Below are positions 56,008 through 64,000 of a stretch of 64,000 nucleotides of DNA, piece after piece. Below the pieces are notes generated by a model, which was given only the letters and a program-made list of their open reading frames with translations, did not search any database and had not been told where the DNA came from. The position numbers and the translations under genes are program-made. This DNA is from Chloroflexota bacterium (lineage in GTDB: Bacteria > Chloroflexota > JAJPGV01), in NCBI GenBank assembly GCA_021325635.1, contig JAJPGV010000037.1, forward strand, positions 1 to 64,000, in the 5' to 3' direction. Position 1 is the stretch's first letter, and every line of letters starts with the position of its first letter.

Positions 56008-57705
56008 GTGGCTGAAGCGCTCCCACCGGTCACGGTCATCATCGACGGCCAGGAAGTTCGCGTTCCGAAGGGCACATTGCTGATCGAAGCTGCCAAGAAG
56101 GCTGGCGTCGAAATCCCCGTGTTCTGCTACCACCCCAAAATGAAACCCGTCGGGGCCTGCCGCATGTGCCTGGTCGACATACAGAAGATGCCCAGACTCC
56201 AGACGGCCTGCACCACCCCCGTGAGCGAGGGCATGATCGTCCATACGCGCAACGACCGGGCGACCGCCGGCCAGAAGGCTGTGCTGGAGCTGATGCTGGC
56301 CAACCACCCGCTCGATTGCCCGATCTGCGATAAGGGCGGCGAATGCCCGCTGCAGGACAACACCTTCAAGTTCGGCCTGGGCGTGAGCCGCTTCACAGAG
56401 CCCAAACGAAAGCTCGCCAAGGCGATCCCGCTGTCCGAGCGGATCGTGCTCGACCGCGAGCGCTGCATCATGTGCTACCGCTGCGTCCGCTTCCAGGATG
56501 AGATCGCCGGCGATCAGGCGCTGGCCGCCATGGATCGAGCCGGCACGAGTCAGATCGGCGTGCTCGACGGCGAGACGTTCGATTCACCATTTTCGGGCAA
56601 CACCATCGACCTCTGCCCGGTTGGCGCCCTGCTGAGCCGGCAGTATCGGTTCCGAGCCCGACCCTGGGACCTGCAAAGGACGCCGTCGATTTGTGCCGGC
56701 TGCGCGGTCGGCTGCAACGTGGAGCTGCACGCTCGCGACCGAGCATTGCAGCGTATGGTTCCCCGCGAGAACATGGCTATCAACAACGAATGGCTGTGCG
56801 ACTTCGGGCGGTTCGACACCCTGCCACTCGGCATAGAGCGCCTGCGGGAGCCAGCGGTGGACGGCCAGCCCACGTCGTGGGCCGAAGCCCTGGAGTCCGC
56901 GGCCGAGCTGCTGCGATCGGGACCGACCGAAGTGATCGTCTCGCCGTCGATTACGAACGAGGCCCTCAACGCGGCCACCACCATTGCTCGCGAGCTCAAA
57001 GCCGGCCTGGGGGTGTGGCCAGCGACGACCGGTCAGGTTCGCCGCACGATCCAGGACCTGGTGACTTCCAAGACGATCATCCTGCTCGGGCTGGATGTGT
57101 GGCGAGCGCTGCCGGTGCTAGCGCTGCGCGTCCGCGAGGCGCTCAAGGCCGGGGGCAAGCTGTATTTCGTAGGGGCGGGAGCCAACGGTCTGTGGCGCGA
57201 CACGTCCGCCACGTTCGCCACCGTCGAGGAGCTCGTCCAGGCGCTCACGCACGACGGCGCTCTTCCCCAGCCGATCTCCATCCTTGGGTGGGGAGCCGAC
57301 GCGCTCGGTGATGAGCTCGCGGCGGAAGGCATGGTCGGCTCGCCCGCGACTGCCGCCAACGGCGCGGCCATGACCGGCCTGCCAAAGGCCACCTTCGAAG
57401 CGCCCGTCCAGCTGCTCGTCGGCAACGAAGATTGGCCTCTGCGCTCCTCAGCCAGCGCCCGGATTCAGCTGCGCTGGTCAGCCGCCGGTGACGCAGCCGA
57501 TCGGCCCTCGATCGTTTTGCCGCTGGCCCATCCTTACGAACAGACCGGATCGTTGATCAACCTCGAGGGAACGGTCCAGCAGCTCCATCCCGGAGCCGCA
57601 GCACCCGCGGCGGCTCACCCGGATTGGCTGGCGCTGGCCGAGCTCGCCGAGGCGCTGCACATCTCCGCCGCGCCGGACATGGAGACCAACGCTGCCCTGG
57701 CTTGA
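56008..57705 (+). CDS. nuoG: NADH-quinone oxidoreductase subunit G (NuoG)
   Basis: A 565-residue 75-kDa subunit; shorter than E. coli NuoG (908). N1b: CYHPKMKPVGACRMC. N5 has a His ligand and CPICDKGGECPLQD. N4: RCIMCYRCVRF with NTIDLCPVGAL. After them, CAGCAVGCNVEL and NEWLCDFGRF supply the four Cys of the extra cluster N7, known from E. coli and Thermus. The rest is a shortened molybdopterin-oxidoreductase-like region without a bound-cofactor signature. GTG 56008. The end overlaps the extended nuoH frame. Confidence 0.96.
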   Translation: MAEALPPVTVIIDGQEVRVPKGTLLIEAAKKAGVEIPVFCYHPKMKPVGACRMCLVDIQKMPRLQTACTTPVSEGMIVHTRNDRATAGQKAVLELMLANHPLDCPICDKGGECPLQDNTFKFGLGVSRFTEPKRKLAKAIPLSERIVLDRERCIMCYRCVRFQDEIAGDQALAAMDRAGTSQIGVLDGETFDSPFSGNTIDLCPVGALLSRQYRFRARPWDLQRTPSICAGCAVGCNVELHARDRALQRMVPRENMAINNEWLCDFGRFDTLPLGIERLREPAVDGQPTSWAEALESAAELLRSGPTEVIVSPSITNEALNAATTIARELKAGLGVWPATTGQVRRTIQDLVTSKTIILLGLDVWRALPVLALRVREALKAGGKLYFVGAGANGLWRDTSATFATVEELVQALTHDGALPQPISILGWGADALGDELAAEGMVGSPATAANGAAMTGLPKATFEAPVQLLVGNEDWPLRSSASARIQLRWSAAGDAADRPSIVLPLAHPYEQTGSLINLEGTVQQLHPGAAAPAAAHPDWLALAELAEALHISAAPDMETNAALA

Positions 57706-58681
57706 GACGGGACTGGACGCGGCCAAGTCGCTGCTGCTCATCCTGCTGCTGCTGACGGCGATGGCCTACATGACCTGGTTCGAGCGCCGGGTCATCGGAC
57801 GGTTGCAGGTGCGCTTGGGCCCCAACCGCGTGGGGATAGGCGGACTGCTGCAGCCTTTGGCCGATGCCCTGAAGCTGTTCTTCAAAGAAGACGTCCGTCC
57901 GGCGCGGGCCGACCGGATCCTCTTCCCGCTGGCTCCCGCCATTTCGCTTTTCGCCGCGCTGGCGGCCTTCGCCGTCATCCCCTTCGGGCCCACGACGCGC
58001 ATTGCCGGAGTGGAGGTCCCCGGCGGCATTGCCAACCTGCAGGTTGGCCTGCTCTACCTCGTCGGCATTTCGAGCTTGGGCGTCTACGGACTGGTCCTGG
58101 GCGGCTGGTCGTCCGGCTCGAAATATTCACTCATCGGCGGCCTGCGGGCAGCGGCGCAGGTGGTCTCGTACGAGCTGATCCTGGGTCTGGCGTTGGTATC
58201 TGTTGCCCTCGTCGCCGGCACACTGTCGCTCGAAGGAGTAGTTGGCGGCCAGGCCAACGGACTTCCCTACGTGATCCTGCAGCCGGTCGCCTTCCTGCTC
58301 TACCTCGTCGCCGCGGTGGCGGAGACGAACCGCGCCCCCTTCGATCTGCCCGAAGCAGATACGGAGCTCGTGGCGGGCTACCACACCGAATACGGCGGCA
58401 TGCGCTTCGCCATGTTCTTCATCGCCGAATACGTCAACGTCATCACTGTCTCGGCCCTGGCGGCGACCATGTTCTTCGCGGGCTGGTCGGGGCCCTTCCT
58501 GCCCGGGCCGCACTGGCTGTTCATCAAGATGCTGGCCTTCCTGTTCCTGTTCGTCTGGCTCCGCGCCACCCTGCCGCGGCTGCGCTACGACCAACTGATG
58601 CGGTTATCCTGGTCAGTGCTCTTGCCTCTGGCTCTGATAAATCTCCTGGCGACGGCTGTGGTCGTCGCGGTAACACGGTAA
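57692..58681 (+). CDS. nuoH: NADH-quinone oxidoreductase subunit H (NuoH)
   Basis: Membrane subunit forming the quinone chamber roof and the E-channel. The first standard start is ATG 57761, giving AYMTWFERRVIGRLQVRLGP without TM1. Upstream in the same frame lies LPWLETGLDAAKSLLLILLL, the expected NuoH N-terminus, so initiation is probably at CTG 57692, overlapping nuoG by 14 bases (329 residues). Core motifs are intact: NRAPFDLPEADTELVAGYHTEYGGMRF is present as consecutive blocks with the acidic residues of the quinone loop, and FAMFFIAEYVNV follows. Confidence 0.92.
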   Translation: MPWLETGLDAAKSLLLILLLLTAMAYMTWFERRVIGRLQVRLGPNRVGIGGLLQPLADALKLFFKEDVRPARADRILFPLAPAISLFAALAAFAVIPFGPTTRIAGVEVPGGIANLQVGLLYLVGISSLGVYGLVLGGWSSGSKYSLIGGLRAAAQVVSYELILGLALVSVALVAGTLSLEGVVGGQANGLPYVILQPVAFLLYLVAAVAETNRAPFDLPEADTELVAGYHTEYGGMRFAMFFIAEYVNVITVSALAATMFFAGWSGPFLPGPHWLFIKMLAFLFLFVWLRATLPRLRYDQLMRLSWSVLLPLALINLLATAVVVAVTR

Positions 58682-58685
58682 AGAC

Positions 58686-59258
58686 ATGCTGAACGGAGTT
58701 GGCGCGCTGCTGCGCGGCCTGTGGACCACGCTGAAACACAGCGTGCGGCCGGCGATCACCGTCAGGTACCCGGAACAGAAGCGCACGGTCTCGGCCAATT
58801 TCCGAGGCCGTCATCGCCTCTACCGGCACGATAACGGGCTCGAGCGCTGCATTGGCTGCGAGCTGTGCGCGGGCGCCTGTCCTTCCCAGGCCATCCTGGT
58901 CGAGCCCGCGGAGAACGACAGCGAACACCCGGTCTCGCCCGGCGAACGGTATGCCAAGCGGTACGAGATCAACATGATCCGCTGCATCTTCTGCGGACTG
59001 TGTGAAGAGGCCTGCCCGGTTGACGCCATAAAGCTCGGACCGGAATACGAGCTGTCCGACTACGACCGAGGATCGTTCGTCTACACCAAGGAGATGCTGC
59101 TCGACCCCGAGCACTATGCTCCCCGGCGCCAGGTGCACGCCGACGTGGACGTCCCGCGTCCGGGCTACACCGACGGTGGCAAGGGCCTCTCGGACCTGTA
59201 TGGGACCTACCGGCCGATGTCGTCTTCGACGCCGAGAGCCAAGCGTGATGAAGCATGA
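58686..59258 (+). CDS. nuoI: NADH-quinone oxidoreductase subunit I (NuoI)
   Basis: A 190-residue subunit with clusters N6a and N6b. Two ferredoxin motifs are complete: CIGCELCAGACPSQAI and CIFCGLCEEACPVDAI. The N-terminal helix and VRPAITVRYPEQKR are typical. The start ATG 58686 follows nuoH by four bases. The Ser/Pro-rich C-terminal tail is slightly long. Confidence 0.96.
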   Translation: MLNGVGALLRGLWTTLKHSVRPAITVRYPEQKRTVSANFRGRHRLYRHDNGLERCIGCELCAGACPSQAILVEPAENDSEHPVSPGERYAKRYEINMIRCIFCGLCEEACPVDAIKLGPEYELSDYDRGSFVYTKEMLLDPEHYAPRRQVHADVDVPRPGYTDGGKGLSDLYGTYRPMSSSTPRAKRDEA

Positions 59259-59331
59259 GCCGGGCCGTCTCCCTCCGCGACGCCTGGACAGCGCCCAGGG
59301 CCCAGTCCCCAGCGCCCCTTCGCGCTTGCTG

Positions 59332-59862
59332 ATGGATCCCCTGCTCGGGCCAATAGTCGCCGCCTGCGTGGTGGCGCTGGCTTCGGCGCTGCTGGTCGTC
59401 CTGGCTCAGGGAGCTATCCGCGCAGTCGTGGCCCTGCTGGCCCACAGCCTGTCGATTGCCGCCCTGTACGCGCTGCTCGCCGCCGGGCTCGTGGCCGTGG
59501 GGCAGCTGCTGATCTACTCCGGCGCGATTGTCGTTGTGTTCCTGTTCGTGGTGGCGCTGCTGCCTCCCGGTGGGCGTGAGCTGCACTCTCAACCGCGCCG
59601 GGTTGTCACCGGCATCGCCGTCGGAGCAGCCCTGCTGGCAGCGCTCTACACCGGCCTCGGACCGACCATCAGCGCCCAGGCACAGCTGCTCGCCGGTCCC
59701 GCCGGCTCAGCCGTCCCCAGCGGCCTGGGCTCCGTTGCAGGCATTGGCCACGAGCTGTTCGACGCCGACAAGCTGCTCGTTCCGTTCGAGCTTACGGCGC
59801 CGCTCCTGTTGGTGGCAATCATCGGCTCGGTGGCGCTGTGGCGTCGTCAGGGGACGCCCTGA
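59332..59862 (+). CDS. nuoJ: NADH-quinone oxidoreductase subunit J (NuoJ)
   Basis: A 176-residue subunit with five TM helices. VGQLLIYSGAIVVVFLFVVAL contains the TM3 pi-bulge region with its Tyr, so the coupling element is conserved. ATG 59332 sits just before the first helix; earlier in-frame starts back to 59245 overlap the nuoI end and would add about 29 hydrophilic residues, leaving the start uncertain. nuoK begins 22 bases later. Confidence 0.9.
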   Translation: MDPLLGPIVAACVVALASALLVVLAQGAIRAVVALLAHSLSIAALYALLAAGLVAVGQLLIYSGAIVVVFLFVVALLPPGGRELHSQPRRVVTGIAVGAALLAALYTGLGPTISAQAQLLAGPAGSAVPSGLGSVAGIGHELFDADKLLVPFELTAPLLLVAIIGSVALWRRQGTP

Positions 59863-59884
59863 TGAGCAGCGGACGAAGAGGGGC

Positions 59885-60187
59885 ATGACAGCCAATATCG
59901 TTGTGCTGGCCACGAGCGCCATCCTGTTTTCGACCGGCGCAACCGGCGTGATGCTGCGCCGCAACCCGGTTGCCATGCTGATGTGCATCGAAATCATGCT
60001 CAACGCCGGGAACCTGGTACTCGTGCTCGGCTCGCGAGCACGCGGCAACGATGCCGGACAGGCGATCGCGCTGATTGTCCTGGTGATTGCCGCGGCCGAG
60101 GCCGTGGTCGGACTTGGACTGGCGCTGGTCCTGTTCCACCGCCGCGAGCCAGTCGACGTCGACGAGCCACGGGCGGTGCAGGGATGA
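59885..60187 (+). CDS. nuoK: NADH-quinone oxidoreductase subunit K (NuoK)
   Basis: A 100-residue subunit with three TM helices, normal length. The two membrane glutamates of the proton path are present, in MCIEIMLNAGNLVLV (TM2) and IAAAEAVVGLGLAL (TM3). ATG 59885 has GAAGAGGGG before it. The stop overlaps nuoL by four bases. Confidence 0.95.
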   Translation: MTANIVVLATSAILFSTGATGVMLRRNPVAMLMCIEIMLNAGNLVLVLGSRARGNDAGQAIALIVLVIAAAEAVVGLGLALVLFHRREPVDVDEPRAVQG

Positions 60188-61878
60188 GCCAGGTGCTCGC
60201 CTGGGGCTTCCTGCTGGTGATTCCCGGGCTCCTGCTCGGCTCGACCGGCGCCGTCAAGCGGCCGGGATTGGCCAGCATCCCAGGGGTCGCCGTCCTGCTC
60301 TCGATCTCGATCGCATGGCTGGCCGGGGCGGGGCAGCCGGCCACCGTGGAGCTGGACAATTGGCTGCCCTTCCTGCCCGACGGCCGGTTCCTGCTACGGG
60401 TCGACGCCCTATCGGCGTTCATGCTGGCCGTACTCGGCCTCGTCGCCATCTGCGTGTACGTCTACTCATTGGGCTACATGGAGGGCGATCCCGGTATTCG
60501 CCGTTTCTTCGCATTCCTGGACGTGTTCGTTGGCGCCATGGCGCTGCTGGTAGTTGCCGGCAATCTGGCCGTGCTGCTGATCGGCTGGACCGGTGTCGGC
60601 ATGACCAGCTATTTCCTCATCAGCTTCTGGCGCGAAAAGCCGCGAACGCTCAATGCCGGCCTGCAGGCCATCGCCGCCAACGCTGTGGGCGACGCCGCCC
60701 TGATTCTTACGGCCGTCGTGGTGCCATCCGGCTGCGGGGACCTGACCACCCTGCAAACTCCGTCCTGCACGGCCGGCATCGGCGGAGCGGCGCTGCTGGC
60801 CGCGCTGCTCATCGTCGCCGCCTCGGCAAAGTCAGCGCAGGGGCCGCTGTACTTCTGGCTGCCCAGCGCGATGGCCGGACCGACACCTATCAGCGCCCTC
60901 ATTCACGCTGCCACGATGGTTGCGGCGGGCGTCTACCTCCTCGCTCGGACGCAGCTGGTGCTGTCGTTGAGCCCGATCGCTTTGAGCGCAGTCGCGGCGC
61001 TAGGCGTGGCCACGGCACTGTTCGGCGCCGTTATGGCGCTGCGGCAGTCCAACCTCAAGAAGGGCCTCGCCTACTCGACCGTCAGCCAGCTAGGCTACAT
61101 GTTCGCGGCCATAGGCTTCAGCGCTCCCTTCGCCGCCATCTTTCATCTGGGCAGCCAGGCCATGTTCAAGGCGCTTCTGTTCCTATCGGCCGGAGCTGTC
61201 ATCCATGCCCTTGGCGGCAAGGAAGAGCTGTCGGACATGGGCGACCTGGCCAGGCACATGCCCGGCGTTCGGCTGGCCTTCCTGGTGGGAGCCTGCTCTC
61301 TCTTTGGCTTTCCCCTGACGGCCGGCTATTTCAGCAAGGACGCGATCGTCGACGCCGGTCTCGAACGCTTCCCCGCCCTGGCATGGCTGCTGGTCATTGG
61401 CGTGCTGCTCAGCGGTTGGTACATCGGCCGTCTGTTCTTCGCCACGTTCCATGGCAAGGCGAGCCAGGCAGCGGGTGAGCGGCAGTTGCATCCGATTTCG
61501 AGATTGCTGACCTGGCCTCTCGTTCCTCTGGCCGCCGGGTCCGTTCTCTTCGGTTATGTCAATTTCCCGTCAGGCTGGCTCGCGCGTCTGCTCGTCCCCA
61601 CCACAAGCGCCTCCACCTCACAGCCCTTCATCACCGGGGCCGGCGTCGTCGCACTTGCTCTGGGCCTCATCGGATTCGCCGGCGCTGGTTGGTGGGAGCA
61701 GCGTCAAGCGCGAAGCGTTGCGGCACTGCCGCGGCCCAGCTGGACTGATTGGGCCGGGGCTGCCAGCGTCAAGCTGTCCACTTCCGTTGCCGCTATCCAA
61801 AATGGCCGAACAGGCCGCTACGTCCTCGCAACCGTCCTTGGCTTAGCGGTCATCCTCGTGGCGGGACTTAAAGGCTAA
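60184..61878 (+). CDS. nuoL: NADH-quinone oxidoreductase subunit L (NuoL), altered TM5
   Basis: A 564-residue antiporter-like subunit, somewhat shorter than E. coli NuoL (613). Typical blocks: VDALSAFMLAVLGLVA, AKSAQGPLYFWLPSAMAGPT (TM7 Lys216 kept), SALIHAATMVAAGVYLLAR, LKKGLAYSTVSQLGYM, FHLGSQAMFKALLFL and GYFSKDAI (TM12 Lys kept). TM5 reads LIGWTGVGMTSYFLI: residue 136 (codon ACC at 60589) is Thr where NuoL, NuoM and NuoN carry the essential Glu (E. coli Glu144). Aligned against the E. coli 'WLADAM' block, an Asp also becomes Ser. It overlaps both neighbours. Confidence 0.93.
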   Translation: MSQVLAWGFLLVIPGLLLGSTGAVKRPGLASIPGVAVLLSISIAWLAGAGQPATVELDNWLPFLPDGRFLLRVDALSAFMLAVLGLVAICVYVYSLGYMEGDPGIRRFFAFLDVFVGAMALLVVAGNLAVLLIGWTGVGMTSYFLISFWREKPRTLNAGLQAIAANAVGDAALILTAVVVPSGCGDLTTLQTPSCTAGIGGAALLAALLIVAASAKSAQGPLYFWLPSAMAGPTPISALIHAATMVAAGVYLLARTQLVLSLSPIALSAVAALGVATALFGAVMALRQSNLKKGLAYSTVSQLGYMFAAIGFSAPFAAIFHLGSQAMFKALLFLSAGAVIHALGGKEELSDMGDLARHMPGVRLAFLVGACSLFGFPLTAGYFSKDAIVDAGLERFPALAWLLVIGVLLSGWYIGRLFFATFHGKASQAAGERQLHPISRLLTWPLVPLAAGSVLFGYVNFPSGWLARLLVPTTSASTSQPFITGAGVVALALGLIGFAGAGWWEQRQARSVAALPRPSWTDWAGAASVKLSTSVAAIQNGRTGRYVLATVLGLAVILVAGLKG

Positions 61879-63185
61879 TGGCCGGCCTTCCCTACGTCTC
61901 TATCGCCTGCCTCGTCGCGGGTGCGCTGCTGGTTTTGGCACTGGCCGGCCCGTTGACCCAGCGTCGCTGGGCGCTCGCCGGCATGGGGCTGCTAAGCGCG
62001 ATTGCGGCCGCCGCCGGCGCTCGGATTGGCGCCGGCCTGGGTGGACCACTTGCCGTCTATGCCATCTGCGCTTTTCTCGTCGTAACGCTGCTGTTGACGC
62101 CATCACTCGAGCTGCAGTACGCACAGCAGCGACCCGAATCGGCCGCCCTCCTGCTGCTCGCGGGAGCCGGCACGATCATCATGGCCACCGGCGGCGACCT
62201 GCTGCAGATGACCATCGGCATGGAAACGCTGTCGCTCAGCTCGGCGCTGCTGGTCGTCCTCGGCCGAGGAGAGGCCGTGGCCGAAGCCGCCTTCAAGTAC
62301 TTCGTGCTGGCGGCCGTCAGCCTGACCGCGCTGATCTACGGCCTTGGGTTGATCTACTTCTCCACCGGGTCGATTGGGCTGCCGCCGCCCGGCTCGGCCA
62401 TGAGCCTGTCGCTGCTGGCCGGCATCGTGCTCATGAGCGCGGGCTTCGCCTTCGAGCTCGCCCTGGTACCCCTGCACTGGGGCGCACTCGACCTGTATTC
62501 CGCGGGATCACCGGCCGCGGCGGGGGCGGTCATGGCCCTGAGCAAGCTGGGGGCGGTGGTTGCGCTGATACGGCTGGTGCCGATCGCCGGGTCCAGCTAT
62601 CTATTCGTCATCGGCATGCTGGGGCTGCTCACGGCCATCTGGGGCACGCTGGCGGCCCTAGGACAACGCGAGATCCGCCGGCTGCTGGCCTACTCCGCCA
62701 TCGCCCATGCCGGCTTCCTGGCCATGGCCATCGGATCAGGAGCAGCGGGAGCCAGCGCCGCGGTCTTCTACGTCATCGCCTATGGCGCCACGGCCATGCT
62801 GGTATTCGCGGCGCTGGCCGGGGCGGGCCCGGATGCCATCTCGTTCGCCGAGCTGCCAGCCAAGCTGGGCCTGCAGCGCAGTCTGGCGCTGTGCATCGGG
62901 CTGATGTCCCTGGCCGGCATTCCGCCGCTGCCAGGTTTCTGGGCCAAGCTGGCGCTATTCGGATCCACCTGGCAGGCGCTCGGTCCCGTACCCACGATCC
63001 TTGGAGTCGCCGCCGCCGTTGCCGCGGCGGTGTACTACCTCTACCCGGTGCCCGATCTATGGAGCACGCTGCGCCTGCCGGGTAAGCTGCGCCTACATGG
63101 CAATGCGGGCGTGCTGGCCGCAGGCGCCGCGACGCTGCTGCTGACGATCGTACCCGGATACCTCTGGGCGCTGATCAGACCGTAG
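61878..63185 (+). CDS. nuoN: NADH-quinone oxidoreductase subunit N (NuoN), altered TM7
   Basis: A 435-residue antiporter-like subunit starting at ATG 61878, one base into the nuoL stop. NuoN identity rests on IGMETLSLSSALLV (TM5 Glu116), EAAFKYFVLAAVSLTALIYG, LLAYSAIAHAGFLAMAIGS and LAGIPPLPGFWAKLALF. TM7 reads AGFAFELALVPLHWG: residue 193 (GAG at 62454) is Glu where the proton-path Lys is expected (E. coli Lys217 in 'FKLSLVPFH'). Lysines in VMALSKLG and GFWAKLAL are kept. No nuoM lies before or after; this ends the operon. Confidence 0.93.
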   Translation: MAGLPYVSIACLVAGALLVLALAGPLTQRRWALAGMGLLSAIAAAAGARIGAGLGGPLAVYAICAFLVVTLLLTPSLELQYAQQRPESAALLLLAGAGTIIMATGGDLLQMTIGMETLSLSSALLVVLGRGEAVAEAAFKYFVLAAVSLTALIYGLGLIYFSTGSIGLPPPGSAMSLSLLAGIVLMSAGFAFELALVPLHWGALDLYSAGSPAAAGAVMALSKLGAVVALIRLVPIAGSSYLFVIGMLGLLTAIWGTLAALGQREIRRLLAYSAIAHAGFLAMAIGSGAAGASAAVFYVIAYGATAMLVFAALAGAGPDAISFAELPAKLGLQRSLALCIGLMSLAGIPPLPGFWAKLALFGSTWQALGPVPTILGVAAAVAAAVYYLYPVPDLWSTLRLPGKLRLHGNAGVLAAGAATLLLTIVPGYLWALIRP

Positions 63186-63201
63186 CGATTCGCTTCAGGC
63201 T

Positions 63202-63831
63202 TTACCGGCCCAGCGCCACGTCCGGCGCAAGCTTTTCACCGGAGCCATCGAGGAAGTGCAGCGCCAGCGCCCCAGGAGGGAGCGCTATTTGCGCCACCTG
63301 GACGCCGCGTGAATCCCGCTCGAGAATGGCGTTGAGGTCGTCGCCCCGCAGCGCCAGCCGCTGAAAACGGACGGCCAACCCCCAGACTTCGACCTTGCCC
63401 TGAAACGCCTCCGGGCAGCCGTTGTGCACGGCGGCATCGTCTGCCCACAGGCCGGACAGCTCAATGAAGTCGCCGAAGGCGCTGGCCGACCGGAAGGGTC
63501 CGCCTTCGACGTGGATCCGCTCTGGGCGCAGCCGGCTGAAGTCGATGCCGGCGTAGCGCGGATTCTGGAGCAGGTGTGCCGCCTGGGCTTCCGCATCGGG
63601 CGGCACCCAGCTCACGTCGCTGAAGCACAGGTCGAATGGAACGGACTCTTCCGGCGACGACGCTGGCAGGCTAGGCTGTGTCGCGGCCACGTAGCGCGCC
63701 GGCAGCTTCATGCCCCAGGCAATGATGGCCAGCAGCCCAATCGCGGCGGGCACGAGCCAGCGTACCCAGCGACGGCGCCTGACGGGATCGAGCTCGACCG
63801 GGCGGAGATGGCGGCCGGGCGAACGGTCCAT
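63202..63831 (-). CDS. Hypothetical single-pass membrane protein
   Basis: About 209 residues of unknown function. The N-terminal basic segment and one TM helix (WLVPAAIGLLAIIAWGM, about residues 25-45) suggest a cytoplasmic tail and an outer domain. The outer part is mixed alpha/beta with two Cys (FDLCFSDV and HNGCPEAF). ATG 63831 is used; GTG 63855 would add eight residues. It follows moaA on the same strand by about 39 bases and converges with nuoN. Confidence 0.6.
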   Translation of the reverse strand: MDRSPGRHLRPVELDPVRRRRWVRWLVPAAIGLLAIIAWGMKLPARYVAATQPSLPASSPEESVPFDLCFSDVSWVPPDAEAQAAHLLQNPRYAGIDFSRLRPERIHVEGGPFRSASAFGDFIELSGLWADDAAVHNGCPEAFQGKVEVWGLAVRFQRLALRGDDLNAILERDSRGVQVAQIALPPGALALHFLDGSGEKLAPDVALGR

Positions 63832-63870
63832 CACCTCAACGGCGCCGGCAGCCACTCCCCAAAGTCAAGC

Positions 63871-64000
63871 TCAGCCGCCGATGTGCGACATCTCGACTTT
63901 GGGCAGCGATACCGTGGCGGCAGTTCGAAGCTCCGAGTAGCGATCTGCCCGCCGCGTCCAAATGTCCACCAGGAAGCTGGCTATCTCTTCGTCGCTGCTG
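63871..64000 (-). CDS. moaA: 3' end of MoaA (GTP 3',8-cyclase), partial
   Basis: The minus-strand frame entering from the right edge encodes the last 43 residues of a protein ending KVEMSHIGG. A C-terminal 'MxxIGG' with double glycine is characteristic of MoaA, whose GG tail reaches the active site for molybdenum cofactor synthesis. The preceding IWTRRADRYSELR also resembles the C-terminal helix of that family. The radical-SAM part lies outside the window. Confidence 0.65.
   Translation of the reverse strand, partial: SSDEEIASFLVDIWTRRADRYSELRTAATVSLPKVEMSHIGG

Noticed and set aside
59983-60183. N-terminal extension of nuoL
   Set aside because: The extra 67 residues are Arg-rich, lie in the nuoK gene and precede the normal NuoL start.
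61878-63185. Assignment as NuoM
   Set aside because: The TM5 'GMETLS', 'AYSAIAHAG' and 'PPLPGFWAK' motifs are those of NuoN.

Overview
The window is GC-rich bacterial DNA with dense, often overlapping genes and many GTG and TTG starts. No rRNA or ribosomal-protein marker is present, so the lineage is an inference. Thr/Pro-rich surface proteins, a PASTA-type kinase, large hybrid histidine kinases and camelysin/TasA-type proteins with SipW-type peptidases suggest Chloroflexota or a close relative. No prophage, plasmid, CRISPR array or complete insertion sequence was found.

Layout. 1-13 kb holds mixed housekeeping genes: a PknB-type kinase with a cut-short PASTA domain, an orphan lipoprotein substrate-binding protein, smpB beside tmRNA (ssrA), a class III aminotransferase, a LysR regulator with two small genes, yvcK, a superoxide dismutase and a PuuD-like membrane protein. 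13-27 kb is a signalling block: a lamin-tail surface protein, a NarX/NarL-like pair, and divergently a tight run of hybrid kinase, lone receiver, two paralogous receiver-kinase-receiver proteins, a second lone receiver and a class III nucleotide cyclase. 27-31 kb carries an SDR, an EVE protein and the translation/RNA genes rsmE, mtaB, a HIT gene and ybeY. 31-44 kb is a cell-surface block: a membrane cyclase, an unknown surface protein, an O-antigen-ligase-like TPR protein, then substrate, SipW-type peptidase, substrate, SipW-type peptidase and a 998-residue secreted protein, ending at tRNA-Glu. 44-50 kb has a nucleotidyltransferase, a CoA-binding protein and hisS-hisH-hisA-hisF-hisIE; a repeat-filled gap splits hisA from hisF. 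50-51.6 kb is protoporphyrinogen oxidase. 51.7-63.2 kb is the complex I operon nuoABCDEFGHIJKLN. The window ends in the 3' end of moaA.

How the genes work together. The kinase block has no DNA-binding output; its last gene is a cyclase, which suggests a phosphorelay feeding a cyclic nucleotide, and a second membrane cyclase lies 4.5 kb further on. The surface block looks like a self-contained secretion and assembly unit for matrix or fibre proteins: three proteins share a SipW-type signal with a conserved FTAxTxN segment and sit beside two matching signal peptidases.

The most unusual observation is in complex I. There is no room for nuoM between nuoL and nuoN; NuoL has Thr where the TM5 glutamate of the proton path is expected, and NuoN has Glu where the TM7 lysine is expected, while the electron-transfer arm and NuoA/H/J/K look intact. 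Other points are three genes whose coding clearly begins upstream of any standard start codon (membrane cyclase, nuoA, nuoH), an altered YvcK signature, and a perfect 31-bp inverted repeat in the his operon. All domain and residue statements are from reading by eye; no database search was run.
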